A DNA stretch of 12,436 nucleotides from an uncultured Lachnospiraceae bacterium (GCA_910587905.1 CAJUOF010000350.1:1-12436); one strand, 5' to 3'; counted from the stretch's first letter, positions 1 through 5,968 are shown. The notes: a model not told the origin generated them from the sequence alone. A program made the numbers and translations.

Positions 1-268
1 CCCGGTCCAGCAGCAGAAGGAACAAGATACCGAGCCAGAAACCGGCGACGGCGGGGAGGAACGACAGCTTCCCCATAGACTCCGACTGCTCCATGGTGGG
101 GATCAGCAGGCTCCAGATGGAAGCCGCCACCATGACGCCCGCCGCAAAGCCCGTCAGCGCCCTCTGTACCACCCAGTTCAGCTTGTTTTTCATGAACAGC
201 ACACAGGCCGAGCCCAACATCGTTCCCAGGAACGGGAGCAGGATGCCCTGAAATACTTCCCTCTGCAT
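1..268 (-). CDS. ZIP-family metal transporter, N-terminal part (cut by window edge)
   Basis: The visible 89 residues begin MQREVFQGILLPFLGT and continue with a segment containing TGFAAGVMVAASIWSLLIP, then EQSE and a hydrophobic stretch ending LLLLDR. That layout (first membrane helix, a G-F-A-A-G-V-M-xA second helix, then a third helix) is typical of the N-terminal part of ZIP/GufA/ZupT divalent metal transporters, which carry Zn, Fe or Mn across the inner membrane. The metal-binding helices IV and V lie outside the window, so the substrate cannot be told. The ATG at 268 sits 7 bases after an AGGAGG (276-281) embedded in the end of the upstream HMA gene, so the two genes are probably translated together. 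Family call is strong; specificity is unknown. Confidence 0.85.
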   Translation of the reverse strand, partial: MQREVFQGILLPFLGTMLGSACVLFMKNKLNWVVQRALTGFAAGVMVAASIWSLLIPTMEQSESMGKLSFLPAVAGFWLGILFLLLLDR

Positions 269-272
269 GGCA

Positions 273-398
273 TCACCTCCTGCCGAAGAGCCCTTTCCTC
301 TCATATTTTACCGGAAAGGCATTCCTCACCGCTTCATTGATATGAGCCTCGCACATGCCGCAGGCCATGCCTTCCACTCTCACCGTTATTTTAACCAT
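273..398 (-). CDS. Short heavy-metal-associated (HMA) domain protein, apparently internally shortened
   Basis: This 41-residue protein starts MVKITVRVEGMACGMCEAHI and ends VKYERKGLFGRR. It has the first strand and metal-binding loop of an HMA/CopZ domain: the G-M-x-C-x-M-C motif with cysteines at residues 13 and 16, then the first helix. A full HMA domain is about 65-70 residues, and similar clostridial proteins as I remember them continue through two further strands and a second helix before a basic KKG.F tail. Here the text passes from the end of helix 1 straight to such a tail, which suggests an in-frame internal deletion of roughly 40 residues. It lies 4 bases ahead of the ZIP gene, so a role in metal handling at the membrane is likely. 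Start: ATG at 398 preceded by GAGAGGGAA. Confidence 0.75.
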   Translation of the reverse strand: MVKITVRVEGMACGMCEAHINEAVRNAFPVKYERKGLFGRR

Positions 399-422
399 TA
401 GGATTCCCTCTCTTTCCATCAT

Positions 423-439
423 GATTAGTATGTGCTAAC
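423..439. promoter_or_regulatory. Operator-like palindrome, distal copy
   Basis: GATTAGTATGTGCTAAC shares the TTAGT-N4-GCTAA inverted repeat with the copy at 467-483 in the same orientation. The two centres are 44 bp apart, about four helical turns, placing both sites on the same face of the DNA. It lies within the 5' leader of the HMA gene, about 25 bases ahead of the start codon. Confidence 0.55.
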
Positions 440-466
440 TTTTGCTTTTTATTTTAGCGGCCACAA

Positions 467-483
467 GATTAGTAATGGCTAAC
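467..483. promoter_or_regulatory. Operator-like palindrome, promoter-proximal copy
   Basis: GATTAGTAATGGCTAAC contains the inverted repeat TTAGT-N4-GCTAA. It closely matches a second copy at 423-439. It lies just downstream of the -10 box of the HMA-ZIP operon. The TTAG...CTAA form resembles binding sites of DtxR-family (IdeR/MntR-like) iron or manganese repressors, which fits control of a metal transporter; the regulator itself is not in the window. Confidence 0.55.
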
Positions 484-492
484 TTAGATTTC

Positions 493-498
493 ATTATA
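493..498 (-). promoter_or_regulatory. -10 box of the HMA-ZIP operon promoter
   Basis: Reading the minus strand there is a perfect TATAAT at 498-493, about 95 bases ahead of the HMA start codon. I find no convincing -35 hexamer 16-18 bases further upstream, which would fit a promoter needing an activator or relying on sequence near the -10. The first palindromic operator begins about 10 bases downstream, a place where a bound repressor would block initiation. Confidence 0.6.
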
Positions 499-534
499 AC
501 CATTTCCCGGAGCTTTTGGTTGTATGCTGTTGAT

Positions 535-860
535 TCATGAATTTCTCTCACACGAAAACAACTGCTCCAGAGACAGCAGGCCGACGATCCCGCCGTCAGC
601 CCGCACAACGCCCCTGATAGGAGGATCCCCGTTCAAAGGATAAGCGGCAGGGGAAAGGCCATGTACACCACCCACGCCGCCGCCCTGACAATGGTGGCAG
701 ACATCAGTGTCAGCCGAAAGGTCTTCTTTACCCGGTCGAACTTCTTCACCCCGCAATTATTTGATGTTCTTGAAGCGGAACAGATAAGCCACGTTCAGCA
801 CCAGATTGAGGAACTGGCTGATGATCGCCGCCAATTTTCCGATTGCCTGAGAAAGCCCCC
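535..860 (-). pseudogene. Coding-like remnants in three frames; no intact gene
   Basis: On the minus strand three short coding-like pieces follow each other in different frames. The first ends IISQFLNLVLNVAYLFRFKN (stop at 757). The second, from a GTG at 749 to a TGA at 633-635, reads VKKFDRVKKTFRLTL then a hydrophobic AAAWVVYMAFPLPL. The third, running to a stop at 535, contains GVVRADGGIVGLLSLEQLF, which has the look of the end of a CBS domain. The third-position GC of the pieces is high, as in neighbouring genes. They may be remains of one or more decayed genes, but I cannot name a parent family and the pieces could be coincidental. No start with a good ribosome binding site is present. 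Confidence 0.3.
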
Positions 861-872
861 TTGTGATATGAT
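843..872 (+). promoter_or_regulatory. Promoter of the MgtC-family gene
   Basis: TTGCCT (843-848) is followed after 18 bases by TATGAT (867-872). TG at 864-865 forms an extended -10 (TGATATGAT). The expected start of transcription is near 879, leaving a leader of about 17 bases that contains only the AGGGGGG ribosome binding site. No room remains for an upstream Mg-sensing leader such as that of enterobacterial mgtA/mgtC. Confidence 0.55.
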
Positions 873-895
873 GAAGAAAAAAGGGGGGACACGCC

Positions 896-1576
896 ATGTT
901 TTTCACAGGCCTGACAGAATGGACACCGGGAAACCTGATCCTCCGGATCGTGGTTTCCCTCATACTGGGATCGCTCATCGGCATCGACCGGGGCGCCAAA
1001 AAGCGGGGCGGCGGAGCCAGGACCGACGCCGCCGTCTGCCTGGGGGCTACCCTGGTGATGATGACCGCTCAGTACATCGAGCTGGTCTTTCCGGGAAAGG
1101 CGGACATGGCCAGGCTGCCGGCCCAGGTGATCAGCGGCGTGGGTTTCCTGGGCGCCGGCTCCATCATCATCTCTGGCCACCAGATCAAGGGCCTGACCTC
1201 CGCCGCCAGCATCTGGATCTGCGCCTGCATCGGGCTGGCCGTGGGCATCGGCTTCGTGGACGGCGCCGTGGTTCTGACCCTGATTCTCCTGGCCGGACTC
1301 CACGTGCTGCCCCACATCGAGCGCTCCGTCTACCGACACTCCCGCTACATCCGCCTCTATACGGAGGTCCGAGAGAGCGGGACTGTCGCCGTGCTGCTCC
1401 ACAAATTGAAGGTGGACGGCTGCGAGATCGACATGTACGACATCACCAGGCCCGGGACCAGCGGCCAGTCCTTCACCGTCCGCATCACCGCCCATCTCCC
1501 GAAGCACCTGTCCAAGGAGAGCTATCTGGAAACCCTGGCCGGACTTGACGGGATCTTATTCGTGGACACCATGTAA
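896..1576 (+). CDS. MgtC/SapB family membrane protein
   Basis: This 226-residue protein has the MgtC/SapB layout: an N-terminal hydrophobic domain of four or five helices (about residues 10-140) and a soluble ACT-like C-terminal region (about 150-226). Family hallmarks are visible: the loop GSLIGIDRGAKKRGGGARTD (residues 25-44), GVGFLGAGSIIISG (81-94) and IKGLTSAASIWICACIGLAVG (97-117). In enterobacteria MgtC aids growth at low magnesium and inhibits the F-type ATP synthase; most Firmicute members have no assigned role. The ATG at 896 follows AGGGGGG at a spacing of 7 bases. It is transcribed alone and converges on cstA, with a hairpin between them. Confidence 0.9.
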   Translation: MFFTGLTEWTPGNLILRIVVSLILGSLIGIDRGAKKRGGGARTDAAVCLGATLVMMTAQYIELVFPGKADMARLPAQVISGVGFLGAGSIIISGHQIKGLTSAASIWICACIGLAVGIGFVDGAVVLTLILLAGLHVLPHIERSVYRHSRYIRLYTEVRESGTVAVLLHKLKVDGCEIDMYDITRPGTSGQSFTVRITAHLPKHLSKESYLETLAGLDGILFVDTM

Positions 1577-1606
1577 ACGGTTGTTTCCGATCTCTCCGCA
1601 CGCAGG

Positions 1607-1638
1607 CAGGGCGGCTCCGAACTCCCGGAGCCGCCCTG
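1607..1638. terminator. Hairpin between convergent mgtC-like gene and cstA
   Basis: A perfect 13-bp stem (1607-1619 with 1626-1638) closes a 6-base loop; the arm reads CAGGGCGGCTCCG. It lies 30 bases after the MgtC stop and 28 bases past the cstA stop read from the other side, so it can serve both genes. Neither side has a run of T, so it is not a textbook intrinsic terminator, though the stem is very stable. Confidence 0.65.
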
Positions 1639-1665
1639 TACCATTGCATTCAAAATCTCAGATTT

Positions 1666-3381
1666 TTAGTTTGCCTTCTTCTTCGCCGCCTGGGCCCGGA
1701 AGGTCTGGATGCCCTCCACCACCAGGACGATGGCCAGGATCGCCATGGCCGCTGCAAAGAGAAGCTGGAACCAGTCGCCCCAGGCCGCCGTGCCGCCGCC
1801 GATCATACCGATCTTGGTCTTCACGGTGAGGACCAGGCTGGTCAGGGTAGCCGCCAGCATGAACACCATGGGAATGTAGAACATCTTGTTATTCTTACCC
1901 ACATTGCCCAGCCATGCCGCCACCGCCATCAGGGCGATACCTGCAAGGAGCTGGTTGGCCGCACCGAAGAGTCCCCAGATCTGGCTGAGGCTAAGTCCGC
2001 CCAGGACGCAGCCGATGATGACCATCATAGCCGTGCCCACCAGGGGATGGGCCAGCACTTTGCGGATACCGGTCGCATCCTTGTATGTACTCTCCCCGTC
2101 CTTTAAAAACAGCTCAGAGAACATGAACCGGGAGAGACGGGTGCCGGTATCTAAGGAGGTCAGCGCAAACACGGAAACCGCCAGAGTTAAAAGCGCATAG
2201 ATGGTGCCGTACACATGAGTGGTCTCCCCGCTGAACATGAGGGCGATGCCGCCTGCAAACGCTGCGGAGGGAGAGCCGAAACCGCCTTCCAGATATTTGT
2301 CAAACACCATGCCGACGGCGATCAGGGCCACGATGCCCAGCGCAGACTCGATCAACATGGAACCATAGCCGATGGCCTTGGCATTCTTCTCGTTGTCAAG
2401 CTGCTTGGAAGAAGTGCCGGTGGAGATCAGGCTGTGGAAACCGGAACAGGCGCCGCAGGCCACGGTGATGAACAGGGCCGGGAACAGAGTTCCGATCTTG
2501 GTGCTCCAGCCTGTGAAGGCCGGGATGGTGAAGGTGGTGCTTCCCGTGAAGGCGGAGATCAGGATCCCGACCACGGCCAGCGCCATCATGGCGTACAGCA
2601 GGAAGCTGGACAGATAGTCACGGGGCTGCAGCATGATCCACACGGGAATCAGGGAAGCGACCGTGATATAAACGCCGATGAACACGATCCAGCCGATGCG
2701 GCCCATGGCAAGGCCCACGTTCAGGCCAAGGGCCACGATGGCCACGATGCCGACCAGGCCGATGATGGTCGCCGGAACCGTCTTCACGCCGAAACGGTTG
2801 GTCAGGATGCCGTAAACAATCGCCAGCAGGATAAACAGCACGGAGATCATGGCCGTGGTCTGATTACCGGTGGGATTGGTGGTAAAGCCAAGGGTCACGT
2901 CCGCATCCGCCGCCGTAAAGAACGTGCCCGCCACAACATTTACAAAAGATGCGATGACCAGGATCAGAACCAGCAGCGCAAAGATGATGAACAGCTTCTG
3001 CGCCCTCTTGCCCATGGAATCCTTGATGATCTCGCCCACGGATTTACCCTCGTGGCGAATGGAGGCAAACAGGGAACCGAAGTCCTGCAGGCCGCCGAAA
3101 AAGATACCGCCGATGATACACCAGAGGAATACGGGAACCCAGCCGAACACAGACGCCTGGATCGGGCCGTTGATGGGGCCTGCTCCGGCGATGGAGGAAA
3201 AATGGTGTCCCATCAAAACTGCCGGGGGCGCCGCCACATAGTCCACGCCGTCTTCCATTTCCAGTGCGGGCGTCTTTCTCTTCGGGTCAATGCCCCACTG
3301 CTTCGCCAGCCAGGAGCCATAGAAAACATAGCCGATGACCAGCAGAACAATTGCAACTACGATGATAAGTAATGCTGTCAT
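1666..3381 (-). CDS. cstA: Carbon starvation protein A (CstA) transporter
   Basis: This 571-residue polytopic membrane protein carries the CstA signature HHFSSIAGAGPINGPI (residues 59-74), then FGGLQDFGSLFASIRHEGKS (95-114), and later VACGACSGFHSLISTGTSSK. Around 15 hydrophobic segments cover the rest. E. coli CstA and BtsT (about 700 residues) take up pyruvate and are implicated in peptide use during starvation; the shorter form of about 570 residues is usual in clostridia. The ATG at 3381 is preceded by AAGGAG at 8 bases. It is the last gene of an operon with two small genes and starts 19 bases after the gene before it. Substrate (pyruvate or peptides) cannot be decided from sequence. Confidence 0.93.
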   Translation of the reverse strand: MTALLIIVVAIVLLVIGYVFYGSWLAKQWGIDPKRKTPALEMEDGVDYVAAPPAVLMGHHFSSIAGAGPINGPIQASVFGWVPVFLWCIIGGIFFGGLQDFGSLFASIRHEGKSVGEIIKDSMGKRAQKLFIIFALLVLILVIASFVNVVAGTFFTAADADVTLGFTTNPTGNQTTAMISVLFILLAIVYGILTNRFGVKTVPATIIGLVGIVAIVALGLNVGLAMGRIGWIVFIGVYITVASLIPVWIMLQPRDYLSSFLLYAMMALAVVGILISAFTGSTTFTIPAFTGWSTKIGTLFPALFITVACGACSGFHSLISTGTSSKQLDNEKNAKAIGYGSMLIESALGIVALIAVGMVFDKYLEGGFGSPSAAFAGGIALMFSGETTHVYGTIYALLTLAVSVFALTSLDTGTRLSRFMFSELFLKDGESTYKDATGIRKVLAHPLVGTAMMVIIGCVLGGLSLSQIWGLFGAANQLLAGIALMAVAAWLGNVGKNNKMFYIPMVFMLAATLTSLVLTVKTKIGMIGGGTAAWGDWFQLLFAAAMAILAIVLVVEGIQTFRAQAAKKKAN

Positions 3382-3400
3382 GTTTCATTCTCCTTCTTTT

Positions 3401-3901
3401 TTAGAATATATTGCTAACAAGCTTTCTAAGGCTTTGGCCCTGGCGGTTTGCGGCCACTCGCCCGGAAGAAAGCTCGACGGCAATCAGACGGTAATGGCTC
3501 CATCCCTGAAACCCGAGACGGTAGCTTTTATAATGCTTGGTTTTCGGAATCACGGAGAATACGGCTTCCTCAATGTGGTCCGCCAGGATCACCAGGACGA
3601 TGTCCGTGTTCCGATGGTTGGCGTGGGGCTTTACCCGGGCAAGGCCCTTCTCCCAGGCCGCCGTATCAAAAACGGAAAACCCGGCCGCATCCAGCCGGTC
3701 CGCTGTGGCAAAATAGACATACTCTTTGGAATCGGCCTCCGCAAGCCTGGCACTCTTCACCAGAAAATACTGCTCGTCGTGGAGGGAAAACTCCGCCTCC
3801 GCCGCAAAAGGCTCCGTCACCTGCTCCCGGCGGACGTCATAGTACCGCTCAAAGGAGCGGAGCAGCTTCTCAAGCTTCCCAGTCCTTTCTTGTTCCGTCA
3901 T
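3401..3901 (-). CDS. Conserved-looking protein of unknown function in the cstA operon
   Basis: This 166-residue protein is soluble and starts MTEQERTGKLEKLLRSFERY. I do not recognise the family. It appears to be one mixed alpha/beta domain: an N-terminal helix (residues 5-22), strands around EYVYFATADRL (65-75), a hydrophobic strand IVLVILADHI (100-109), then KHYKSYRLGFQGWSHYRLI (122-140) and a helical basic end. There is no signal peptide, membrane helix or evident catalytic motif. It starts 9 bases after the stop of the gene before it, with GGAGAGGGAG as ribosome binding site inside that gene's end, and lies 19 bases ahead of cstA. Tight spacing suggests a role linked to CstA, perhaps in its control; this is inference from position only. 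Confidence 0.75.
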   Translation of the reverse strand: MTEQERTGKLEKLLRSFERYYDVRREQVTEPFAAEAEFSLHDEQYFLVKSARLAEADSKEYVYFATADRLDAAGFSVFDTAAWEKGLARVKPHANHRNTDIVLVILADHIEEAVFSVIPKTKHYKSYRLGFQGWSHYRLIAVELSSGRVAANRQGQSLRKLVSNIF

Positions 3902-3910
3902 GTCCGTGGA

Positions 3911-4282
3911 TCACTCCCTCTCCTTCGCAGGCTTCGCCGTAAAATCCGCATCCGGGATCCGCTTTTTCAGCTCCTCCATCAGCCCCTTGGCCGCCCTGGT
4001 CCCCGGAAGCCCGATCTGGGCCAGCTCCTCCGTCTCCGAGCAGATCACGAGGTGCTCCACCTGGAGATCCCCCTTCCCGCAGCAGAGCTTTGCAGGCACC
4101 AGCATCACCCGGCGGAACGCCCTGCGGATGCCGGAATAGGAAATATAATAAACCTTCCGGCCCTTCTTGAAATACAGGTGCGCCTCACCCAGCCGCACCA
4201 CGCCGATCTCCCTGGCCTCTCCGTATTCCGCCGCCAGACTCTCCTGATTTTCCTCTGATTCTTTCAACGGATAAAACTTCAA
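3911..4282 (-). CDS. Small protein of unknown function, possibly PH-like; first gene of the cstA operon
   Basis: This 123-residue soluble protein begins with a TTG start (4282-4280) placed 9 bases after AGGAG; no in-frame ATG lies upstream. The centre has the strand-rich text IGVVRLGEAHLYFKK (26-40), KVYYISYSGIRRAFRRV (43-59) and VPAKLCCGKGDL, and a C-terminal helix GTRAAKGLMEELKKRIPDAD. A run of strands followed by one C-terminal helix is what a small PH-like domain looks like, but I cannot assign a named family. It leads an operon whose last gene is cstA and has its own strong promoter. Confidence 0.7.
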   Translation of the reverse strand: MKFYPLKESEENQESLAAEYGEAREIGVVRLGEAHLYFKKGRKVYYISYSGIRRAFRRVMLVPAKLCCGKGDLQVEHLVICSETEELAQIGLPGTRAAKGLMEELKKRIPDADFTAKPAKERE

Positions 4283-4320
4283 CGCTTTACACTCCTAAAT
4301 TTTTCCGATTTGACTTTATT

Positions 4321-4349
4321 ATAATATCAAACCATTTATACTTTTTCAA
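4321..4349 (-). promoter_or_regulatory. Promoter of the cstA operon
   Basis: On the minus strand TTGAAA (4349-4344) is followed after exactly 17 bases by TATTAT (4326-4321), within very AT-rich sequence. Transcription would start near 4314, about 30 bases ahead of the TTG start codon. No cre-like or other clear operator is seen around it. Confidence 0.6.
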
Positions 4350-4508
4350 TAATTTTTTTATATATTTTTTAGATTTTCCTCCGCACAGTCCCTCCACAGG
4401 GCCCGATTTCCCATTTTTCCCGCCGGCCTTGCGGCTCAGTCCAGCAAACGCCCCTCCCGGTAAGACCATTCCAGGTAGCTTCGGGCGGCAAATACAAGCA
4501 AAAAACAC
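4350..4508. other. Intergenic stretch without recognised content
   Basis: This part of the divergent gap between the cstA operon and luxS has no convincing gene. I looked for a SAM, SAH, T-box or cobalamin riboswitch because the next gene belongs to methyl-cycle metabolism and found none of their conserved cores. It contains GC-rich patches around 4395-4460 with no clear stem-loop. The only long open frame on the minus strand has no ribosome binding site and looks accidental. Confidence 0.4.
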
Positions 4509-4537
4509 TTGCGAAGAGCGAGAACTATGTGTAAAAT
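4509..4537 (+). promoter_or_regulatory. Promoter of luxS
   Basis: TTGCGA (4509-4514) and TAAAAT (4532-4537) are separated by 17 bases. The start of transcription would be near 4544, giving a leader of about 48 bases with AGAAAGGA (4577-4584) as ribosome binding site. There is no room for a large riboswitch downstream of this promoter. Confidence 0.5.
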
Positions 4538-4591
4538 CAGAGAAAAAGAGTTTGTGATCCATAGTTATCGATACAAGAAAGGACAATCATC

Positions 4592-5071
4592 ATGGAAAAA
4601 ATCGCCAGCTTCACCGTCAACCATTTAACCCTGCTTCCCGGCCTCTACGTCTCCCGCAAGGACCACGTGGGGGACAACGTCATCACCACCTTCGACATCC
4701 GCATGACCCGCCCCAACTACGAGCCGGTCATGAACACAGCGGAACTCCACACCATCGAGCACCTGGGGGCCACCTTCCTCCGCAACCACCCCGTTTACGG
4801 GGCCAAGACCATCTACTTCGGCCCCATGGGCTGTCGGACCGGCTGCTACCTTCTTCTGGCCGGGGACTACGAGTCCAGGGATATCGTGCCCCTCATGAGG
4901 GAAATGTTCACCTTCATCCGGGATTTCAGTGAGGAGGTGCCCGGCGCCAGGGCCAGGGACTGCGGCAACTACATGGACATGAACCTGCCCATGGCCAATT
5001 ACCTGGCAGACCGCTATCTGAGAGAAGTGCTGGATGGGATCGGGGAGGACCGGCTGATTTATCCGGAATAA
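4592..5071 (+). CDS. luxS: S-ribosylhomocysteine lyase LuxS
   Basis: LuxS cleaves S-ribosylhomocysteine to homocysteine and DPD, the precursor of autoinducer-2, in the activated methyl cycle. The 159-residue protein has usual family length. The metal site is complete: H53 and H57 in the HTIEH motif and C124 in ARARDCGNYMDMNL; E56 and the catalytic C81 of FGPMGCRTG are also present. The ATG at 4592 follows AGAAAGGA at about 8 bases. The partner nucleosidase Pfs is not in the window and luxS has its own promoter. Its stop codon is followed in the same frame by the tail of a broken DUF3990 gene, so the region just after luxS is a past deletion or insertion joint. Confidence 0.97.
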   Translation: MEKIASFTVNHLTLLPGLYVSRKDHVGDNVITTFDIRMTRPNYEPVMNTAELHTIEHLGATFLRNHPVYGAKTIYFGPMGCRTGCYLLLAGDYESRDIVPLMREMFTFIRDFSEEVPGARARDCGNYMDMNLPMANYLADRYLREVLDGIGEDRLIYPE

Positions 5072-5161
5072 TTCAAATACCCTACCCACCAGATCAGCTT
5101 TTGCAGCGAGAAAGCCCTGCGCTGCCTGGAATTCGTATCCTGGGAGGAGGTGAAACCGTGA
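5072..5161 (+). pseudogene. C-terminal remnant of a DUF3990 gene
   Basis: Directly after the luxS TAA and in the same frame, 29 codons read FKYPTHQISFCSEKALRCL and on to SWEEVKP before a TGA at 5159-5161. The text [T/N]xQ[I/V]SFxxEKAL is what I recall as the C-terminal end of DUF3990 proteins, a family grouped with ADP-ribosyltransferase-like folds and often next to small partner genes in clostridia. The rest of the gene (about 130 residues) is missing, with luxS in its place. The TGA overlaps the GTG of the next gene (GTGA), as would be expected of a coupled pair whose first member has been lost. The assignment is from memory of the family, not from a search. Confidence 0.6.
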
Positions 5162-5622
5162 TCGGAAGGGAAAGTAAAAAAGACAATGACCTTTTCTTTA
5201 CCTGCAGTCTGATCGAGTATATCTCCAGAAAGACCAGAAACCGGCGGGCCGACGTGGTCGACGCACTGGGCAGGGCCTCCATCGAAAAAATATACGATCT
5301 GGCCGACGTATATCACAGCGACAACCTGGATACGGTCTGTGAAGACTTCATCGAGAAGGCAGGGATCCGGGAAGGAACCTTTGACAACGTGTCCGCCGCC
5401 CGCTACGCCGTTCCCAGTCATTGGGACATTGGAAAAGTTTACAAACGCCTGATCCTGGGAATTGCCAAGACAAAGGAGATCCCCGTGGTCGACGCCCTGT
5501 TCGAAGCCTACCACTCCTTCATCAGCGACAAGATCGACGACTACAACAGCAGCGTATTTTACGACGCACCGCAAAATATCCTGAATGCGTTTCTGGACGG
5601 GAAATTCGAGCAAAATGTATAG
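5158..5622 (+). CDS. DUF3990-associated partner protein, DUF3791-like N-terminal half
   Basis: The protein has 154 residues from the GTG at 5158, chosen because GGGAGGAGG ends 7 bases before it and the GTG overlaps the stop of the DUF3990 remnant. The N-terminal half (residues 11-70) reads DLFFTCSLIEYISRKT then VVDALG and IYDLADVYHSDN, a pattern close to DUF3791 (a small helical family found beside DUF3990). The second half has HWDIGKVYKRLI (88-99) and a conserved-looking DKIDDYNSSVFY (124-135). I know of no demonstrated activity. Such genes are commonly found as sets resembling toxin-antitoxin or effector modules; here the presumed enzyme partner is broken, leaving this gene as an orphan. 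It has no promoter of its own that I can see and may be read from luxS. Confidence 0.7.
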   Translation: MIGRESKKDNDLFFTCSLIEYISRKTRNRRADVVDALGRASIEKIYDLADVYHSDNLDTVCEDFIEKAGIREGTFDNVSAARYAVPSHWDIGKVYKRLILGIAKTKEIPVVDALFEAYHSFISDKIDDYNSSVFYDAPQNILNAFLDGKFEQNV

Positions 5623-5670
5623 TGCAGACGGAGGAAGCCTGATCTTTTTCCTTCCGGGGACCGCTCCCAA

Positions 5671-5798
5671 TTAGGGAAACGCTGATCAAAGCGTTTCCCG
5701 CGCCGGATTTGCGCTGCGAAGCGGCATATTCCTTTGCAAATCCGTGTGCCTCTGCCAGAGGCGCCAAGGAAACGGTGATTTAATCAACGTTTCCTTAG
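5671..5798. mobile_element. Palindrome-core-palindrome element, copy 1 (MITE-like)
   Basis: The left end (5671-5699) starts TTAGGGAAACGCTGATC and ends GCGTTTCCC; the right end (5766-5798) starts AAGGAAACGGTGATT and ends CGTTTCCTTAG. Each end is itself a palindrome and the two are related. Between them a core of about 66 bp carries the stem GGATTTGC/GCAAATCC (5705-5712 with 5735-5742) and a CCTCTGCCAGAGG hairpin (5749-5761). The core resembles that of copy 2 at 9714-9861. A solo copy of the end palindrome is at 11875-11909. There is no transposase; a small element moved in trans or a REP/BOX-like unit is the likely explanation. Confidence 0.65.
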
Positions 5799-5803
5799 AA
5801 AAT

Positions 5804-5864
5804 GACGCAGCGGTACTAAGGAACTTCCGGCGCTCACGCTTGGAACTTCCTAAGGACCGGCGTC
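5804..5864. repeat. Long imperfect hairpin, possible terminator
   Basis: The arms GACGC-AG-CGGT and ACCGGCGTC close a stem that continues through AAGGAACTTCC and GGAACTTCCT with two mismatches and a 13-base loop (5829-5841). It is followed on the plus strand by GTTTTA, so it could end transcripts of the 5158-5622 gene. It lies inside the 273-bp inverted repeat. The nine-base GGAACTTCC occurs in both arms and is nearly self-complementary. Confidence 0.55.
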
Positions 5865-5883
5865 GTTTTATGTCCCCTACAGG

Positions 5884-5909
5884 AAAAAATCAGGCTTCCT
5901 CCTGGTTTT
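5884..5909 (-). terminator. Possible terminator of the xth-GH13-traX unit
   Basis: On the minus strand AAAACCAGG pairs with CCTGATTTTTT around a 6-base loop, giving a stem followed by a run of six T about 60-85 bases past the traX stop. A GC-rich hairpin GGCGGC-TTC-GCCGCC (5926-5940) precedes it and may assist. The stem is short and has a mismatch, and it coincides with the right arm of the 273-bp inverted repeat, so the call is tentative. Confidence 0.4.
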
Positions 5910-5968
5910 CGGGGCAAGGCAGGACGGCGGCTTCGCCGCCTCGGCCCGCCCGTTACAGGAACCGGATA

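Larger units (their letters stand above)
5630..5902. repeat. 273-bp composite inverted repeat enclosing a smaller palindromic element
   Basis: The left arm 5630-5661 starts GGAGGAAGCCTGATC and ends GGGGAC. The right arm 5872-5902 is its reverse complement with one length change and a few mismatches, about 28 of 32 positions alike. Inside lie, in order, the palindrome-core-palindrome element (5671-5798) and a further hairpin (5804-5864). No protein is encoded. The nested symmetry suggests a small non-autonomous mobile element or a structured RNA region between the orphan gene and traX. Confidence 0.6.

Noticed and set aside
633..749. TGA recoding (selenocysteine or Trp) in the open frame continuing past 633-635
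   Set aside because: No SECIS-like hairpin is seen after the codon, UGG is used normally for Trp elsewhere, and the surrounding sequence looks decayed.
746..1507. Minus-strand open frame of 253 codons opposite the mgtC-like gene
   Set aside because: Antisense to a well-supported MgtC protein; composition is that of a shadow frame and there is no ribosome binding site.
2215..3372. Long plus-strand open frame of 385 codons opposite cstA
   Set aside because: It is antisense to the clear CstA protein, its translation is rich in His, Asp, Gly and Gln typical of shadow frames in GC-rich genes, and it has no family features.
4361..4591. SAM, SAH or T-box riboswitch ahead of luxS
   Set aside because: None of the conserved cores is present, and the likely promoter at 4509-4537 leaves only about 48 bases of leader.
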